The notes below the pieces were generated by a model. The model saw only the letters and a program-made list of their open reading frames with translations, was not told the origin of the DNA and made no database searches. The position numbers and the translations under genes were made by a program. Positions 19,255 to 27,795 of a stretch of 35,360 bases of DNA are shown here, in pieces (the first letter of the stretch is position 1; the number at the start of each line of letters is the position of its first letter). This stretch comes from Spirochaetales bacterium (lineage in GTDB: Bacteria > Spirochaetota > Spirochaetia > JABEVK01). The stretch is taken from assembly GCA_013044245.1 (NCBI GenBank), contig JABEVK010000034.1, positions 1 to 35,360 on the forward strand, written 5' to 3'.

Positions 19255-20676
19255 TCAAGGCAAGTTATCGATCACTGAGGTACCCAAGTCGGCGCCCAGT
19301 TGGTGAAACGCCGAGGTTTCTGCTTCTTTTACCGACGCCCCCACGCCCCACCGGCCTCGTGTAACACTGTACAAGAGTCTACCCGTGGCAACCTCTTCAA
19401 CCTTCACTGTTCCCGAAACACGAGCGGTTATCATATTGCCATCTTTACCTGTTTGGTCAACGCGAAATTCTCCCCAGGCAACTCGAGGAGTCCGTGGCGA
19501 ACGGCTGGTCAATAACCTGAGGATACGTTCGTCCGACGCTCCCCCTAAGCCTTCCGACGATACCGATCGCAGTTGAAAACCTGCTTTGGTCATCACCTGA
19601 GTAAAACCACTTGAAGCCTCATTTTGGGCGCAGGCCCAGGCTATGGGGTACTTCAAAGCCGCCGAGACCACCTGGTAAGCGATGTTGAGGCGCGTTCTCC
19701 CCACGGCATCTTCGAGGGCATCCACCGGAGTTCGTGATTCATAGGGGACTTGTGACAGTCGGTCTAAAAAGGGACCGGCATCGAGCACAACAATGAGTTC
19801 AGCGTGGCCGGCAAAGTCAGGAGCAGGAAGCTGACACGTCGCAATACCATCTTGTCCCGTCATTTCAGGAACACTGCGAAGCACGAGGTGCCCGTTTTGT
19901 CTCACCTTATAATTAAAGCGTAACGAAGCACCAGCAACCGGCAAGGCATCGGCACCGGTTCCTCGGACAAGCTTCACCGCAAACGGCTGAGGAAAAGGCT
20001 CTCCAACAACAGTTGAGCGGGGATTTTCTTGTGCGATCAACGTCAGCTGTGACACCATAGTCGTTGCCTTACCGAGGTTTCTGGCAAAGCTGATGGCCCC
20101 ATTGTCGACTTGAGGGTTCAAGGAAGCCAAGGCCGCTTGGGTGTATTGATCTAGGGCGCCTTGAATATCGCCAGTCGAGTTTAAAAGATCGCCTTTTTGT
20201 TCAGGTTTCGAGACGGAGTCGTCAATTTGTGCAAAAAGGGCCGCAATTCGCGCCTTTTCTTGGTCTAAATCTGCTTTATTATAGAGAGCTTTGACATAGA
20301 GGGTGAGACTTTGACCCTGCTTTAAAGGAAAGCGATCCGCGATACGAAGGCCCGCGATTTCAGCCTTAGACTGTGAAACCACGGTTTGTTCGACGCTGGT
20401 GCGAAAAGAATCTAACGAGCCTTTCGCTGTGGCACTTGTCGTGCTGGTGACTTTGACACCGAGGTACGAGATGATTTGATCGCGCAGATCGACTGCCGCC
20501 GCTTTTTCTGCTTGACCAGCATCGCCGGTAGCCGAGGTCCCCGAGGCGACAAAGACATAAGAGTCCCCCTCGGTCTGCGGGGTTTTGAGTACCCATGAGG
20601 GAACATTGGTCCCCAAACCGGCCGGCGCTGAGGCGCAGGAAGCTAACGTTAAAAGCAAAAGATAGCGTAAGCGCAT
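19255..20676 (-). CDS. LPP20-like lipoprotein with Ig-like/CsgG-like C-terminal region
   Basis: Start by SD AAAGGTGG-TGAC-ATG; MRLRYLLLLTLASC lipobox; VPSWVLKTPQTEGDSYVFVASGTSATGDAGQAEKAAAVDLRDQI is LPP20-like. Confidence 0.75.
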   Translation of the reverse strand: MRLRYLLLLTLASCASAPAGLGTNVPSWVLKTPQTEGDSYVFVASGTSATGDAGQAEKAAAVDLRDQIISYLGVKVTSTTSATAKGSLDSFRTSVEQTVVSQSKAEIAGLRIADRFPLKQGQSLTLYVKALYNKADLDQEKARIAALFAQIDDSVSKPEQKGDLLNSTGDIQGALDQYTQAALASLNPQVDNGAISFARNLGKATTMVSQLTLIAQENPRSTVVGEPFPQPFAVKLVRGTGADALPVAGASLRFNYKVRQNGHLVLRSVPEMTGQDGIATCQLPAPDFAGHAELIVVLDAGPFLDRLSQVPYESRTPVDALEDAVGRTRLNIAYQVVSAALKYPIAWACAQNEASSGFTQVMTKAGFQLRSVSSEGLGGASDERILRLLTSRSPRTPRVAWGEFRVDQTGKDGNMITARVSGTVKVEEVATGRLLYSVTRGRWGVGASVKEAETSAFHQLGADLGTSVIDNLP

Positions 20677-20691
20677 GTCACCACCTTTACG

Positions 20692-20721
20692 AAAAAGGCC
20701 CGCCCTGAAAAGGAGCGGGCC
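20692..20721 (-). terminator. intrinsic terminator between two lipoprotein genes
   Basis: On minus strand GGCCCGC-TCCTTTTCAGG-GCGGGCC followed by TTTTT. Confidence 0.75.
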
Positions 20722-20755
20722 CCGGTTGCGCACGGTTTCAATAACCGTACAAAAT

Positions 20756-21415
20756 TTAGAACTTCACTTCTTTTTGAACCAGTTCACGAGCACGAGCTTC
20801 ATCAGGAGTCTTGGGCTTGTCAGCAATGTTCGCGTTCTCGAAGGCCGCTTTAACCAGGGCGTTCAAGGTGTCCTTGGGCACTGAGTACAGGACGAAATAC
20901 CGGTAGTAGATGCGATCCGGGTCAAGTGAACCATCAGGCTTCTTATATTCCAACTGAACCCAGAACTCTTTTTCTTGCTTGAAACCGGTTACCTGGGTAT
21001 TGGAGATATTATGAACCACGTTTTCAAAGTAGGTTTCCACTTTGTTCTTATCACCAACCTGGGCTCCCTTGAAGCTGGTCTGAATTCGCTGAGAAATCGT
21101 CTGAGCAATCTGAGCCGCCGCGTCCATCTGTTTGGTTACGAGCTTAGCTCCATCTAAGTCTTTGGCGTCGCCGCTGTCAAACTTAAACAGGTAGACATCT
21201 TTGTACTGAGGCTCGGCCTGGAGCTGATCAGTATCTTCTGTCACCCAAGCGGGGACCTGACCACCCACAATGCTCAGCTGATTTTGAATGATCACATACG
21301 GTAAAGTCGCCTGGACTTCCGGTTTGGGAACATTCGCCGGGGGCGGAGAACTGGCGCAACCAGCCAGAAGCAAGGTTGCTCCTGCCGCCCAAAGGGCATT
21401 GGTTAATTTCTTCAC
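20756..21415 (-). CDS. LPP20-family-like lipoprotein
   Basis: GTG start with GGGAGGT SD; MKKLTNALWAAGATLLLAGC lipobox; VPAWVTEDTDQLQ...AAQIAQTISQRIQTSF LPP20-like. Confidence 0.75.
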   Translation of the reverse strand: MKKLTNALWAAGATLLLAGCASSPPPANVPKPEVQATLPYVIIQNQLSIVGGQVPAWVTEDTDQLQAEPQYKDVYLFKFDSGDAKDLDGAKLVTKQMDAAAQIAQTISQRIQTSFKGAQVGDKNKVETYFENVVHNISNTQVTGFKQEKEFWVQLEYKKPDGSLDPDRIYYRYFVLYSVPKDTLNALVKAAFENANIADKPKTPDEARARELVQKEVKF

Positions 21416-21444
21416 TCTGCATTACCTCCCTAGACTTTGTTTAT

Positions 21445-21463
21445 ATCCGGGCAACGCCCGGAT
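21445..21463. repeat. intergenic hairpin between lipoprotein genes
   Basis: ATCCGGGC-AAC-GCCCGGAT, perfect 8-bp stem, no T-tract. Confidence 0.6.
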
Positions 21464-21474
21464 TCACCGCAAAA

Positions 21475-22782
21475 TTATTTAAGGCCTGTGGTAAAGGTCA
21501 AGGCTCGTCCTCGGAGCATGACTTGATTCATGCCCTCTAAGCCGGGAATATTACCGCTGACTTGGTAGATCAAATCAGAAAGGTCAGCCGCTGTTCCCAA
21601 GTAAAATACCTGGTACCGAGATTCTCTTGAGGAAGCAGAAACCAAGGTCAGCAGTTTAACTCGTTCCGACAGTTTTCGTCGAAATTCACTCATCAAGCGC
21701 GGGTCGCTTGTATTTTGAAGCACCAAGTCGTATTTTAGCCCGCGGACTAACGTTTTGGCTAATTGGGCTTTCACCTGGGCCACAGCAACCGGCATCGCTT
21801 GCCAAACCGAAGCCTCAATCGCTCGAGTTTCGGCATCTAAGGATCCCGAAGGACTGACCGTCTGGGGGCTATTAAACGGCGTAGAACCCAAAAGTTCCCC
21901 CGTTGAAGGGTCGAAACACTTGATCAGCAGGTTAACTTGTCCCACCCACAACCCGCCCGATTTGCCTCCGGTGGCATTCACCGACAGTTCAATGTAGACC
22001 CCAGCGTTCAGCTTTTGGGCCACATATTGAATATAGCTGCCTGTACCCCCGGTTTCTTCTTGATAAACCTTCATATCTTCGGCTTTATTTTTTTCAACCT
22101 GAGACAGGTCCACCGCGTCATACCCGTTCGACGTCAACCAACGGTTAGCCTGGGTTGCCCCCGCCTGTTCGACACTTTTTGCGGCCGCGGAACTTTCGTT
22201 CCAGTACACCATATAGGTCAGAGTATCAATATACTGCCGAATAAAGCGTTGTTCCTGCGGGGTTGCCGAGCCGCCGAAGTCAGCCGCGGTTGCCACTAAC
22301 GAAGCGGACGTTGGTGCTGAAACCGAGGCAGAGTCAGGTGGTAAAGCTCCCATGGCATTGGCCGCCGGAGTACCTACCGCGCCCGGCCATAAAATGTTGT
22401 TGGCCTGTAAAACTTGTTTGACCACAGAACGTTGTACGGGGATTTGAATCGAATAAAACCAGGTCCCCGAAGCCGAATCAAGCCCCTTGGCGACCGTAAC
22501 CATATCCTCGGCTTTGACAAACTGATTGGGATTATCTGTGGAAAAAATCACTGTTTTGAGCGAGTCCTTATAAAAATCGTAACGAGCGCCCAGCAAATCG
22601 TGCAGGTATTGATCGACAGCATTCAGTTTGGCCTTGTTCATGGCTGTCAGAGGCGACTGATCCCGTCCTGAACCTTGGTACACCCCATCAGGGAGGGCTC
22701 CTGATATCGCTCCAGGCGCCGAAGCGCACGAAACAAAGCCCATGATTATAAAAAACGCTAGAAAGCTACGCAACTTTTTCAA
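21475..22782 (-). CDS. lipoprotein with LPP20-like and CsgG-like regions
   Basis: MKKLRSFLAFFIIMGFVSC lipobox; DGVYQGSGRDQSPLTAMNKAKLNAVDQYLHDLLG; GSYIQYVAQKLNAGVYIELSV. Confidence 0.72.
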   Translation of the reverse strand: MKKLRSFLAFFIIMGFVSCASAPGAISGALPDGVYQGSGRDQSPLTAMNKAKLNAVDQYLHDLLGARYDFYKDSLKTVIFSTDNPNQFVKAEDMVTVAKGLDSASGTWFYSIQIPVQRSVVKQVLQANNILWPGAVGTPAANAMGALPPDSASVSAPTSASLVATAADFGGSATPQEQRFIRQYIDTLTYMVYWNESSAAAKSVEQAGATQANRWLTSNGYDAVDLSQVEKNKAEDMKVYQEETGGTGSYIQYVAQKLNAGVYIELSVNATGGKSGGLWVGQVNLLIKCFDPSTGELLGSTPFNSPQTVSPSGSLDAETRAIEASVWQAMPVAVAQVKAQLAKTLVRGLKYDLVLQNTSDPRLMSEFRRKLSERVKLLTLVSASSRESRYQVFYLGTAADLSDLIYQVSGNIPGLEGMNQVMLRGRALTFTTGLK

Positions 22783-22919
22783 ACGAACCTCCCCTCTCCA
22801 CTATAGCTCAAAATCGCTCGGTTTCAAGAAGAATGGGCAAATTTGTGGTTCTTTGTCGAGCGTTTACCTCTATTATCACGCTTTTCTTTTATGGTAAATT
22901 TGCGTTCAAGGAAGATTTT

Positions 22920-24020
22920 GTGAAGCCTACCCGTGCTGTGATTCACCTTCAACACCTTGACCATAACCTGGCCTTGGCCCGCCAGCTGGCACCCTTGTCT
23001 AAGATTTGTGCTCCCGTCAAAGCCAACGCCTACGGGCACGGCTTGGTCGAGGTGGCCCGCCACCTCAAAGAGCTGGGCGTCGAAGCCCTGGGTGTAGCAA
23101 GCCCCGACGAGGCTCACCAATTGCGTACCGCGGGGCTTAAAGGCCCACTCCTCCTCTTCAGCGCCCTTAATCCCGGGCAAATTGCTGAAGCCCTAGAGGC
23201 AGATGTGCAACCTTTTGTCTTTGATGCCCAGAGGATCCAGGCCTGGGGAACGATGGCCCGTGCGGCTCATAAAACAGTCAAAGTTCACCTCAAGGTCGAT
23301 ACTGGTATGGGTCGTCTGGGTTGTCCCCCCGAAGAGGCGGCGCGCTTGGCACGGCAAATCGTCCACGAACAAGGACTAGAACTGGAGGGCCTTTGTACCC
23401 ACTTGGCCGCCTCGGATGGCCCTGGCCCGTTGAGTGTTCCCGAACAGCTCGAACGGTTTAGCATCGCTCGGCAAGCCCTGGCCGCCGAGGGCTTAAAACC
23501 CAGGCTGGTCCACGCCGCCAATTCCGGGGCACTTTTGGATTGGCCCGAGGCCCATTTTGATATGGTCAGACCGGGAATCGCCCTGTACGGCTACCCCTCA
23601 CCGGCTCAAAAACGGCCTAACCCAGGGTTTCTTCCCCTGTTAGAATGGCGTTCTGAAGTGGTGTTTGTTAAAGAGGTCCCCGCAGGGACCACGATTTCGT
23701 ATGGCTCGAAGTATGTGACGAAAGAGCGAACAAAAATCGCGACGATTCCCGTTGGCTACGCCGACGGTTGGCGGCGTTCCTTAACTAATAGCATGATCCG
23801 CGTAGGCGACGAACAGGCTCAGGTGGTTGGGACGGTCTGTATGGACCAATTTATGGTCGACCTTGGTCCCCATTCCGTTGTTAAAGAAGGGGATCCCGTG
23901 GTTCTGATTGACCCTTGGACGGACTCGATGAACGCTCAAAGGCGCGCTGAAAGTGCGGGAACAATACCCTATGAGATTTTGTGCGGGATCAGCGCCCGAG
24001 TTCCCAGGGATTTTCGCTAG
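22920..24020 (+). CDS. alr: alanine racemase
   Basis: GTG start with AAGGA SD; PVKANAYGHGLVEVARHL (PLP Lys), HLKVDTGMGRLG, VRPGIALYG. Confidence 0.93.
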   Translation: MKPTRAVIHLQHLDHNLALARQLAPLSKICAPVKANAYGHGLVEVARHLKELGVEALGVASPDEAHQLRTAGLKGPLLLFSALNPGQIAEALEADVQPFVFDAQRIQAWGTMARAAHKTVKVHLKVDTGMGRLGCPPEEAARLARQIVHEQGLELEGLCTHLAASDGPGPLSVPEQLERFSIARQALAAEGLKPRLVHAANSGALLDWPEAHFDMVRPGIALYGYPSPAQKRPNPGFLPLLEWRSEVVFVKEVPAGTTISYGSKYVTKERTKIATIPVGYADGWRRSLTNSMIRVGDEQAQVVGTVCMDQFMVDLGPHSVVKEGDPVVLIDPWTDSMNAQRRAESAGTIPYEILCGISARVPRDFR

Positions 24021-24855
24021 AACCTAGTGCACGCGCTTCTTCAAGAAGGATCGCACGAAGCTCGGGAAATTGGCGAGCATAGCGCAGGGTTGCTTGAAAG
24101 AAGCCGGGCAGATCGCCGGTGTCGAGCCGCTCACCCTCGGCGGGGTGAAAAACAACCTTGTTTTGCTTCATCATTTGTTCCAGGGCGTAAACATGAAAGT
24201 ACTCACCGGTGGTATGCTTTTTCCAACCTTCGGCTAAGTGCTCAAAAAACTCAGGAAGGTAGAGGTAGCGTCCCAGAGAGGCCTCGACGCTTGGTTCCGT
24301 GCCAGGAGCGGGTTTTTCAACAATTCCTTGCACGTGCTTGCCATCAGGGGCAAGCTTCAAAACACCGTAACGCTCTAGGTGAGGCGGGTTGTGCAACGAC
24401 GCTAGCACACAGCATGAGGTAGTTTTCCAGGTTTGGATCAGCTGAGCCGCCAAGGGGACGGCACCAAAATGAAGGTCATCCGGGTAGGCCACCACTGCCG
24501 GTTCATCATCTAAAAACGGTTTTACTTGCAACAAGGCGTGGCCGGTACCCTTCATCTCTTGCTGTCGAACAAAGGTGAAGTGGGCGTCATAAGGGCGTAT
24601 GGCTTCTAACTTCTTAACCGCTCCCTCGGCTCGAAAGAGGGCTTCTAACTCGACCTCGCGGTCAAGGTAATCTTCTAAAACTCGTTTACGGCGAGAGGTA
24701 ATCACGATAATATCAGTGATACCACTGGCAATAAACTCTTCAACAATAAAGCTGATTGAAGGTTTATTCAGAAGGGGCAACATTTCTTTGGGAAGAGTTT
24801 TCGTTACCGGCAGGAAGCGGGTTCCGTAACCTGCCGCGACAATGATACCTTTCAT
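23989..24855 (-). CDS. galU: UTP--glucose-1-phosphate uridylyltransferase
   Basis: MKGIIVAAGYGTRFLPVTKTLPKEMLPLLNKPSISFIVEEFIASGITDIIVITSRRKRVLEDYLD; ATG at 24855 chosen because homology begins there. Confidence 0.93.
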   Translation of the reverse strand: MKGIIVAAGYGTRFLPVTKTLPKEMLPLLNKPSISFIVEEFIASGITDIIVITSRRKRVLEDYLDREVELEALFRAEGAVKKLEAIRPYDAHFTFVRQQEMKGTGHALLQVKPFLDDEPAVVAYPDDLHFGAVPLAAQLIQTWKTTSCCVLASLHNPPHLERYGVLKLAPDGKHVQGIVEKPAPGTEPSVEASLGRYLYLPEFFEHLAEGWKKHTTGEYFHVYALEQMMKQNKVVFHPAEGERLDTGDLPGFFQATLRYARQFPELRAILLEEARALGSSENPWELGR

Positions 24856-24929
24856 GAAGGACGATTTTACCCTATCGCGCTCTTCCGGGCAAGTCAAAAC
24901 GACATCCCCGAGTAACAAAGGATACTGTC

Positions 24930-25655
24930 ATGACACGTTTAAACCTACCGAGAAATCTCACCAAAATGCTTTTAGTTTTGTTTGGTGTGGGAATCTTTTT
25001 GGCAAGTCTTGCCTCGTGTTCTCTTACCTCGGTGATCACTGTCTATCAAGACAACTCGGCAGATGTCGCACTAACAGTGGCTTGGCAAAAGCCGCTGTCG
25101 GCCTATTGGAACGATCTTCGCGGGCTTGATGCAGGCCTCCCCTCCCAGCCGCTTGAAGCCGAAGAAGCGCGTTCTGCTTTAGAAAAAGTCAGCAAGCTAG
25201 AGGCCAGCCCCTTGCAAAACCCCCGGGTTCAAGCCGGTCAGCGATCGGTCGAGATGTCGTTTCACTGGTCAGCTACCCCAAAGACCAACGTCTGGGGTCT
25301 TGAGCTTATCCCCACGCCCACGGGGGACACTCTGAGTCTAACGTGGAACCGACAAACGCTTGAGCGTTGGCTTGACACCTCCACCTATGCCCATTCCGAC
25401 GCCCTGTCGGCTCTGCTCCCCGATGCCCAAACCACCCAAGCCCAACTGGCCAACAACTTGGCCTATGCTCTAGGTTCGTATTCTGATAACGCTCAGGCGT
25501 TAGTGGAGGGTTCGTATGTTCAGTTGGTTTTCAAGCTCCCGCGCCCTGTGAAAAGCCTTGAGGGTAACGCCAGCTACCAGGGGAATGTGGTGACCTGCCA
25601 TTGGCCGCTGACCGACTTTTTGACTCATAGCGAAAAGCTGGTCGTGACGTATTAA
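24930..25655 (+). CDS. hypothetical lipoprotein
   Basis: Signal peptide and lipobox LLVLFGVGIFLASLASC; single ORF in divergent position to galU. Confidence 0.68.
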   Translation: MTRLNLPRNLTKMLLVLFGVGIFLASLASCSLTSVITVYQDNSADVALTVAWQKPLSAYWNDLRGLDAGLPSQPLEAEEARSALEKVSKLEASPLQNPRVQAGQRSVEMSFHWSATPKTNVWGLELIPTPTGDTLSLTWNRQTLERWLDTSTYAHSDALSALLPDAQTTQAQLANNLAYALGSYSDNAQALVEGSYVQLVFKLPRPVKSLEGNASYQGNVVTCHWPLTDFLTHSEKLVVTY

Positions 25656-25673
25656 CTTTTTCTTTTTTTCTGC

Positions 25674-25702
25674 TTGACATAAAAGGCCTGATTTTTTATA
25701 TT
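25674..25702 (+). promoter_or_regulatory. sigma70-type promoter for tRNA cluster
   Basis: TTGACA - 17 bp - TATATT, about 10 nt upstream of tRNA-Arg. Confidence 0.75.
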
Positions 25703-25712
25703 GCCTATGTCC

Positions 25713-25785
25713 GTCCCGTTAGCTCAGTGGATAGAGCGAGCGCCTCCTAAGCGCTAGGTCGGACGTTCGATTCGTCTACGGGACA
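25713..25785 (+). tRNA. tRNA-Arg (anticodon CCT)
   Basis: Cloverleaf: acceptor GTCCCGT/ACGGGAC, anticodon arm AGCGC-CTCCTAA-GCGCT, T arm GGACG-TTCGATT-CGTCT; CCA not encoded. Confidence 0.93.
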
Positions 25786-25838
25786 ACACCCTTAGACTCG
25801 ACGTCTGATAGGCTCATCGAGTTAAGGGAATGTTCATT

Positions 25839-25912
25839 GGGGTGGTAGCTCAGTTGGTTAGAGCGCCAGCCTGTCACGCTGGAGGCCGAGGGTTCGAGCC
25901 CCTTCCATCCCG
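25839..25912 (+). tRNA. tRNA-Asp (anticodon GTC)
   Basis: Cloverleaf: acceptor GGGGTGG/CCATCCC, anticodon arm CCAGC-CTGTCAC-GCTGG, T arm GAGGG-TTCGAGC-CCCTT. Confidence 0.95.
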
Positions 25913-25916
25913 TTCA

Positions 25917-25948
25917 AACCAACCTTGTGACAAGGTTGGTTTTTTTTT
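25917..25948 (+). terminator. intrinsic terminator after tRNA-Asp
   Basis: AACCAACCTTG-TGA-CAAGGTTGGTT followed by T-tract. Confidence 0.9.
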
Positions 25949-25997
25949 GCTTTTTTAGTTTTATGCTTACGGCGCTGAGGTTAGACGTTGCCTGTTC

Positions 25998-27746
25998 TTA
26001 GAGGCTGGCCGGTCCAGGGACCGGGTCGTGGTTTAACACCGAAACAGCCGAAGTGTCATCGAGGGCATAGACCCTGACCCCATCCATAGGGAGTGTATTA
26101 ACCGTCAACGTTGTGCCCTGCAACGAGTCGCTTGCCGTCGAACCCAACAGGCCCGAAACGGAGGCCGCGGTTACGGTCAAATGCGCTGTTGCTGTACTAC
26201 CCGACAAATTCGCGACAATGATGGCTTTCTTTCCTGTGAGAGCTGAAGATATTTCAAAGGCCAAAAAGCTCGAATTATCTGTCGTCACCGACGTAATCGA
26301 TGGCGTATTCCAGGCACCGTATTGGGTTCTTAAGTGCGCCAAGGCGCTGTGCCATTGCCACAGAGAATCGGTGGTCGAGGCGAGGGTTTGTTCCGTGTTC
26401 CAGTCAAACGGTTGGCGCATGTTGGTATCGGGACCGCTAACATTCCCCGGCATGGCAATTTCGTTTCCGTAGTAAACAATGGGAATCCCCTGCCCCAATA
26501 AGTCTAGTGCTGCGGCCAAGAAAATTTTTGGTGCGTTGCCATTGTAGGCGGTATAAGGTCGACTGGCCGCTAAATCATGGTTAGATTGAAATTCACCCAG
26601 GTCCCCACCGACGTTTTGTGCCGAAGTACAATCTTGAACCATATGTGAGGTTAAACTACTGACAGCCGACGCCCCACCACTGTTAATCGCCGAGATGAGC
26701 AGATTCGGCCAGGTAAAGTCGAGAACAACGTTGAACTCGGGCGTACCTTGGTCATTGAGGTAGGTCAAATCGGTAGCCGTTTGGCTTGAGCCCGTGTACC
26801 CCCACACCTCACCCATCATAAACTTAGCGGTGGCCGACGGAAAGGCATCCAAAACATTGGCACGCAGATTATCAAACCAAACATGGGTCGCCGGCTGGTC
26901 GGCGTACGTATCCGGTGCCGTTCCTTCATCCAAATACCGAGCCGCGTCCACGCGCATCCCGTCGAACCCAAAGGACATCCACCCTTTCACAACGGCTTGC
27001 ATAGCCGCCGTAACTTGGGGATTGTTGTAATTCAGGTCAGGCATGCCACTCCCAAAAATCCCATAGTAATAACTTCCATTACCGTAGTGCCATATATTAC
27101 TGTCGGATCCCGGCCAAATAGAAGTATTGCTGGGACCCGGATAATTGGGTACAGAAGACACCCAGGTATACCAGTCGCGGTGAAGCGCCGTGTTCGAAGA
27201 CTCAGAATCGGTAAACCACGGGTTTTGGTTGCTGGTATGATTGGGAACAAAGTCAAAAATCACACGAATGCCTTTTGCATGAGCGGCGGTGATTAAATCG
27301 GACAAGTCTTGATTGGAACCATAAATCGCAGCAACGTCATTATAGTCAGTGGTGTCATAGCCATGCTTGTTCGTACTCGTCGTTGTTAAGGAAGAAGCGG
27401 CAAACACCGGCGACAACCATAAGGCATTGACCCCCAAGGCGGTAAAATAATTACTGTTCAGGGCGGCTGTGATTCCCGCCAGGTTGCCAGAATTGCCTAA
27501 GGCGCTCGTTGAGCCGTTTTGAAAAGCACTCACCCAAATTTGATAAATGACTGTATTTTGATGCCACCACCCTTGGGGTGAGTTCATAGCCACAGCAGGC
27601 GTTGCCGTCCCCCCAGGGACCGTTGAAGCTGGCAAGGAAGTGGCAACACTCCCTGATACCGCACTCGAGCAACCAAAAAGACCAAGGCTCAGCACAACGC
27701 TTAAACTTAGCACCCACGGTAGAGACTTTTTCCGCATCGATTTCAT
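25998..27746 (-). CDS. GH13 alpha-amylase-family lipoprotein
   Basis: Start by SD AAGGAGTTAAGG-ATG; lipobox LSLGLFGC; VIFDFVPNHTS, GFDGMRVDAARYL, MMGEVWGY, FQSNHD = GH13 regions I-IV with catalytic D/E/D. Confidence 0.92.
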   Translation of the reverse strand: MKSMRKKSLPWVLSLSVVLSLGLFGCSSAVSGSVATSLPASTVPGGTATPAVAMNSPQGWWHQNTVIYQIWVSAFQNGSTSALGNSGNLAGITAALNSNYFTALGVNALWLSPVFAASSLTTTSTNKHGYDTTDYNDVAAIYGSNQDLSDLITAAHAKGIRVIFDFVPNHTSNQNPWFTDSESSNTALHRDWYTWVSSVPNYPGPSNTSIWPGSDSNIWHYGNGSYYYGIFGSGMPDLNYNNPQVTAAMQAVVKGWMSFGFDGMRVDAARYLDEGTAPDTYADQPATHVWFDNLRANVLDAFPSATAKFMMGEVWGYTGSSQTATDLTYLNDQGTPEFNVVLDFTWPNLLISAINSGGASAVSSLTSHMVQDCTSAQNVGGDLGEFQSNHDLAASRPYTAYNGNAPKIFLAAALDLLGQGIPIVYYGNEIAMPGNVSGPDTNMRQPFDWNTEQTLASTTDSLWQWHSALAHLRTQYGAWNTPSITSVTTDNSSFLAFEISSALTGKKAIIVANLSGSTATAHLTVTAASVSGLLGSTASDSLQGTTLTVNTLPMDGVRVYALDDTSAVSVLNHDPVPGPASL

Positions 27747-27795
27747 CCTTAACTCCTTGGTCACCCGGGGTTTCGCAATCAGACCTCGATAGCTA

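Noticed and set aside
25713-25912. tRNA pair as a possible genomic-island attachment site
   Set aside because: No integrase, no direct repeat of a tRNA 3' end and no phage or plasmid genes were seen nearby.
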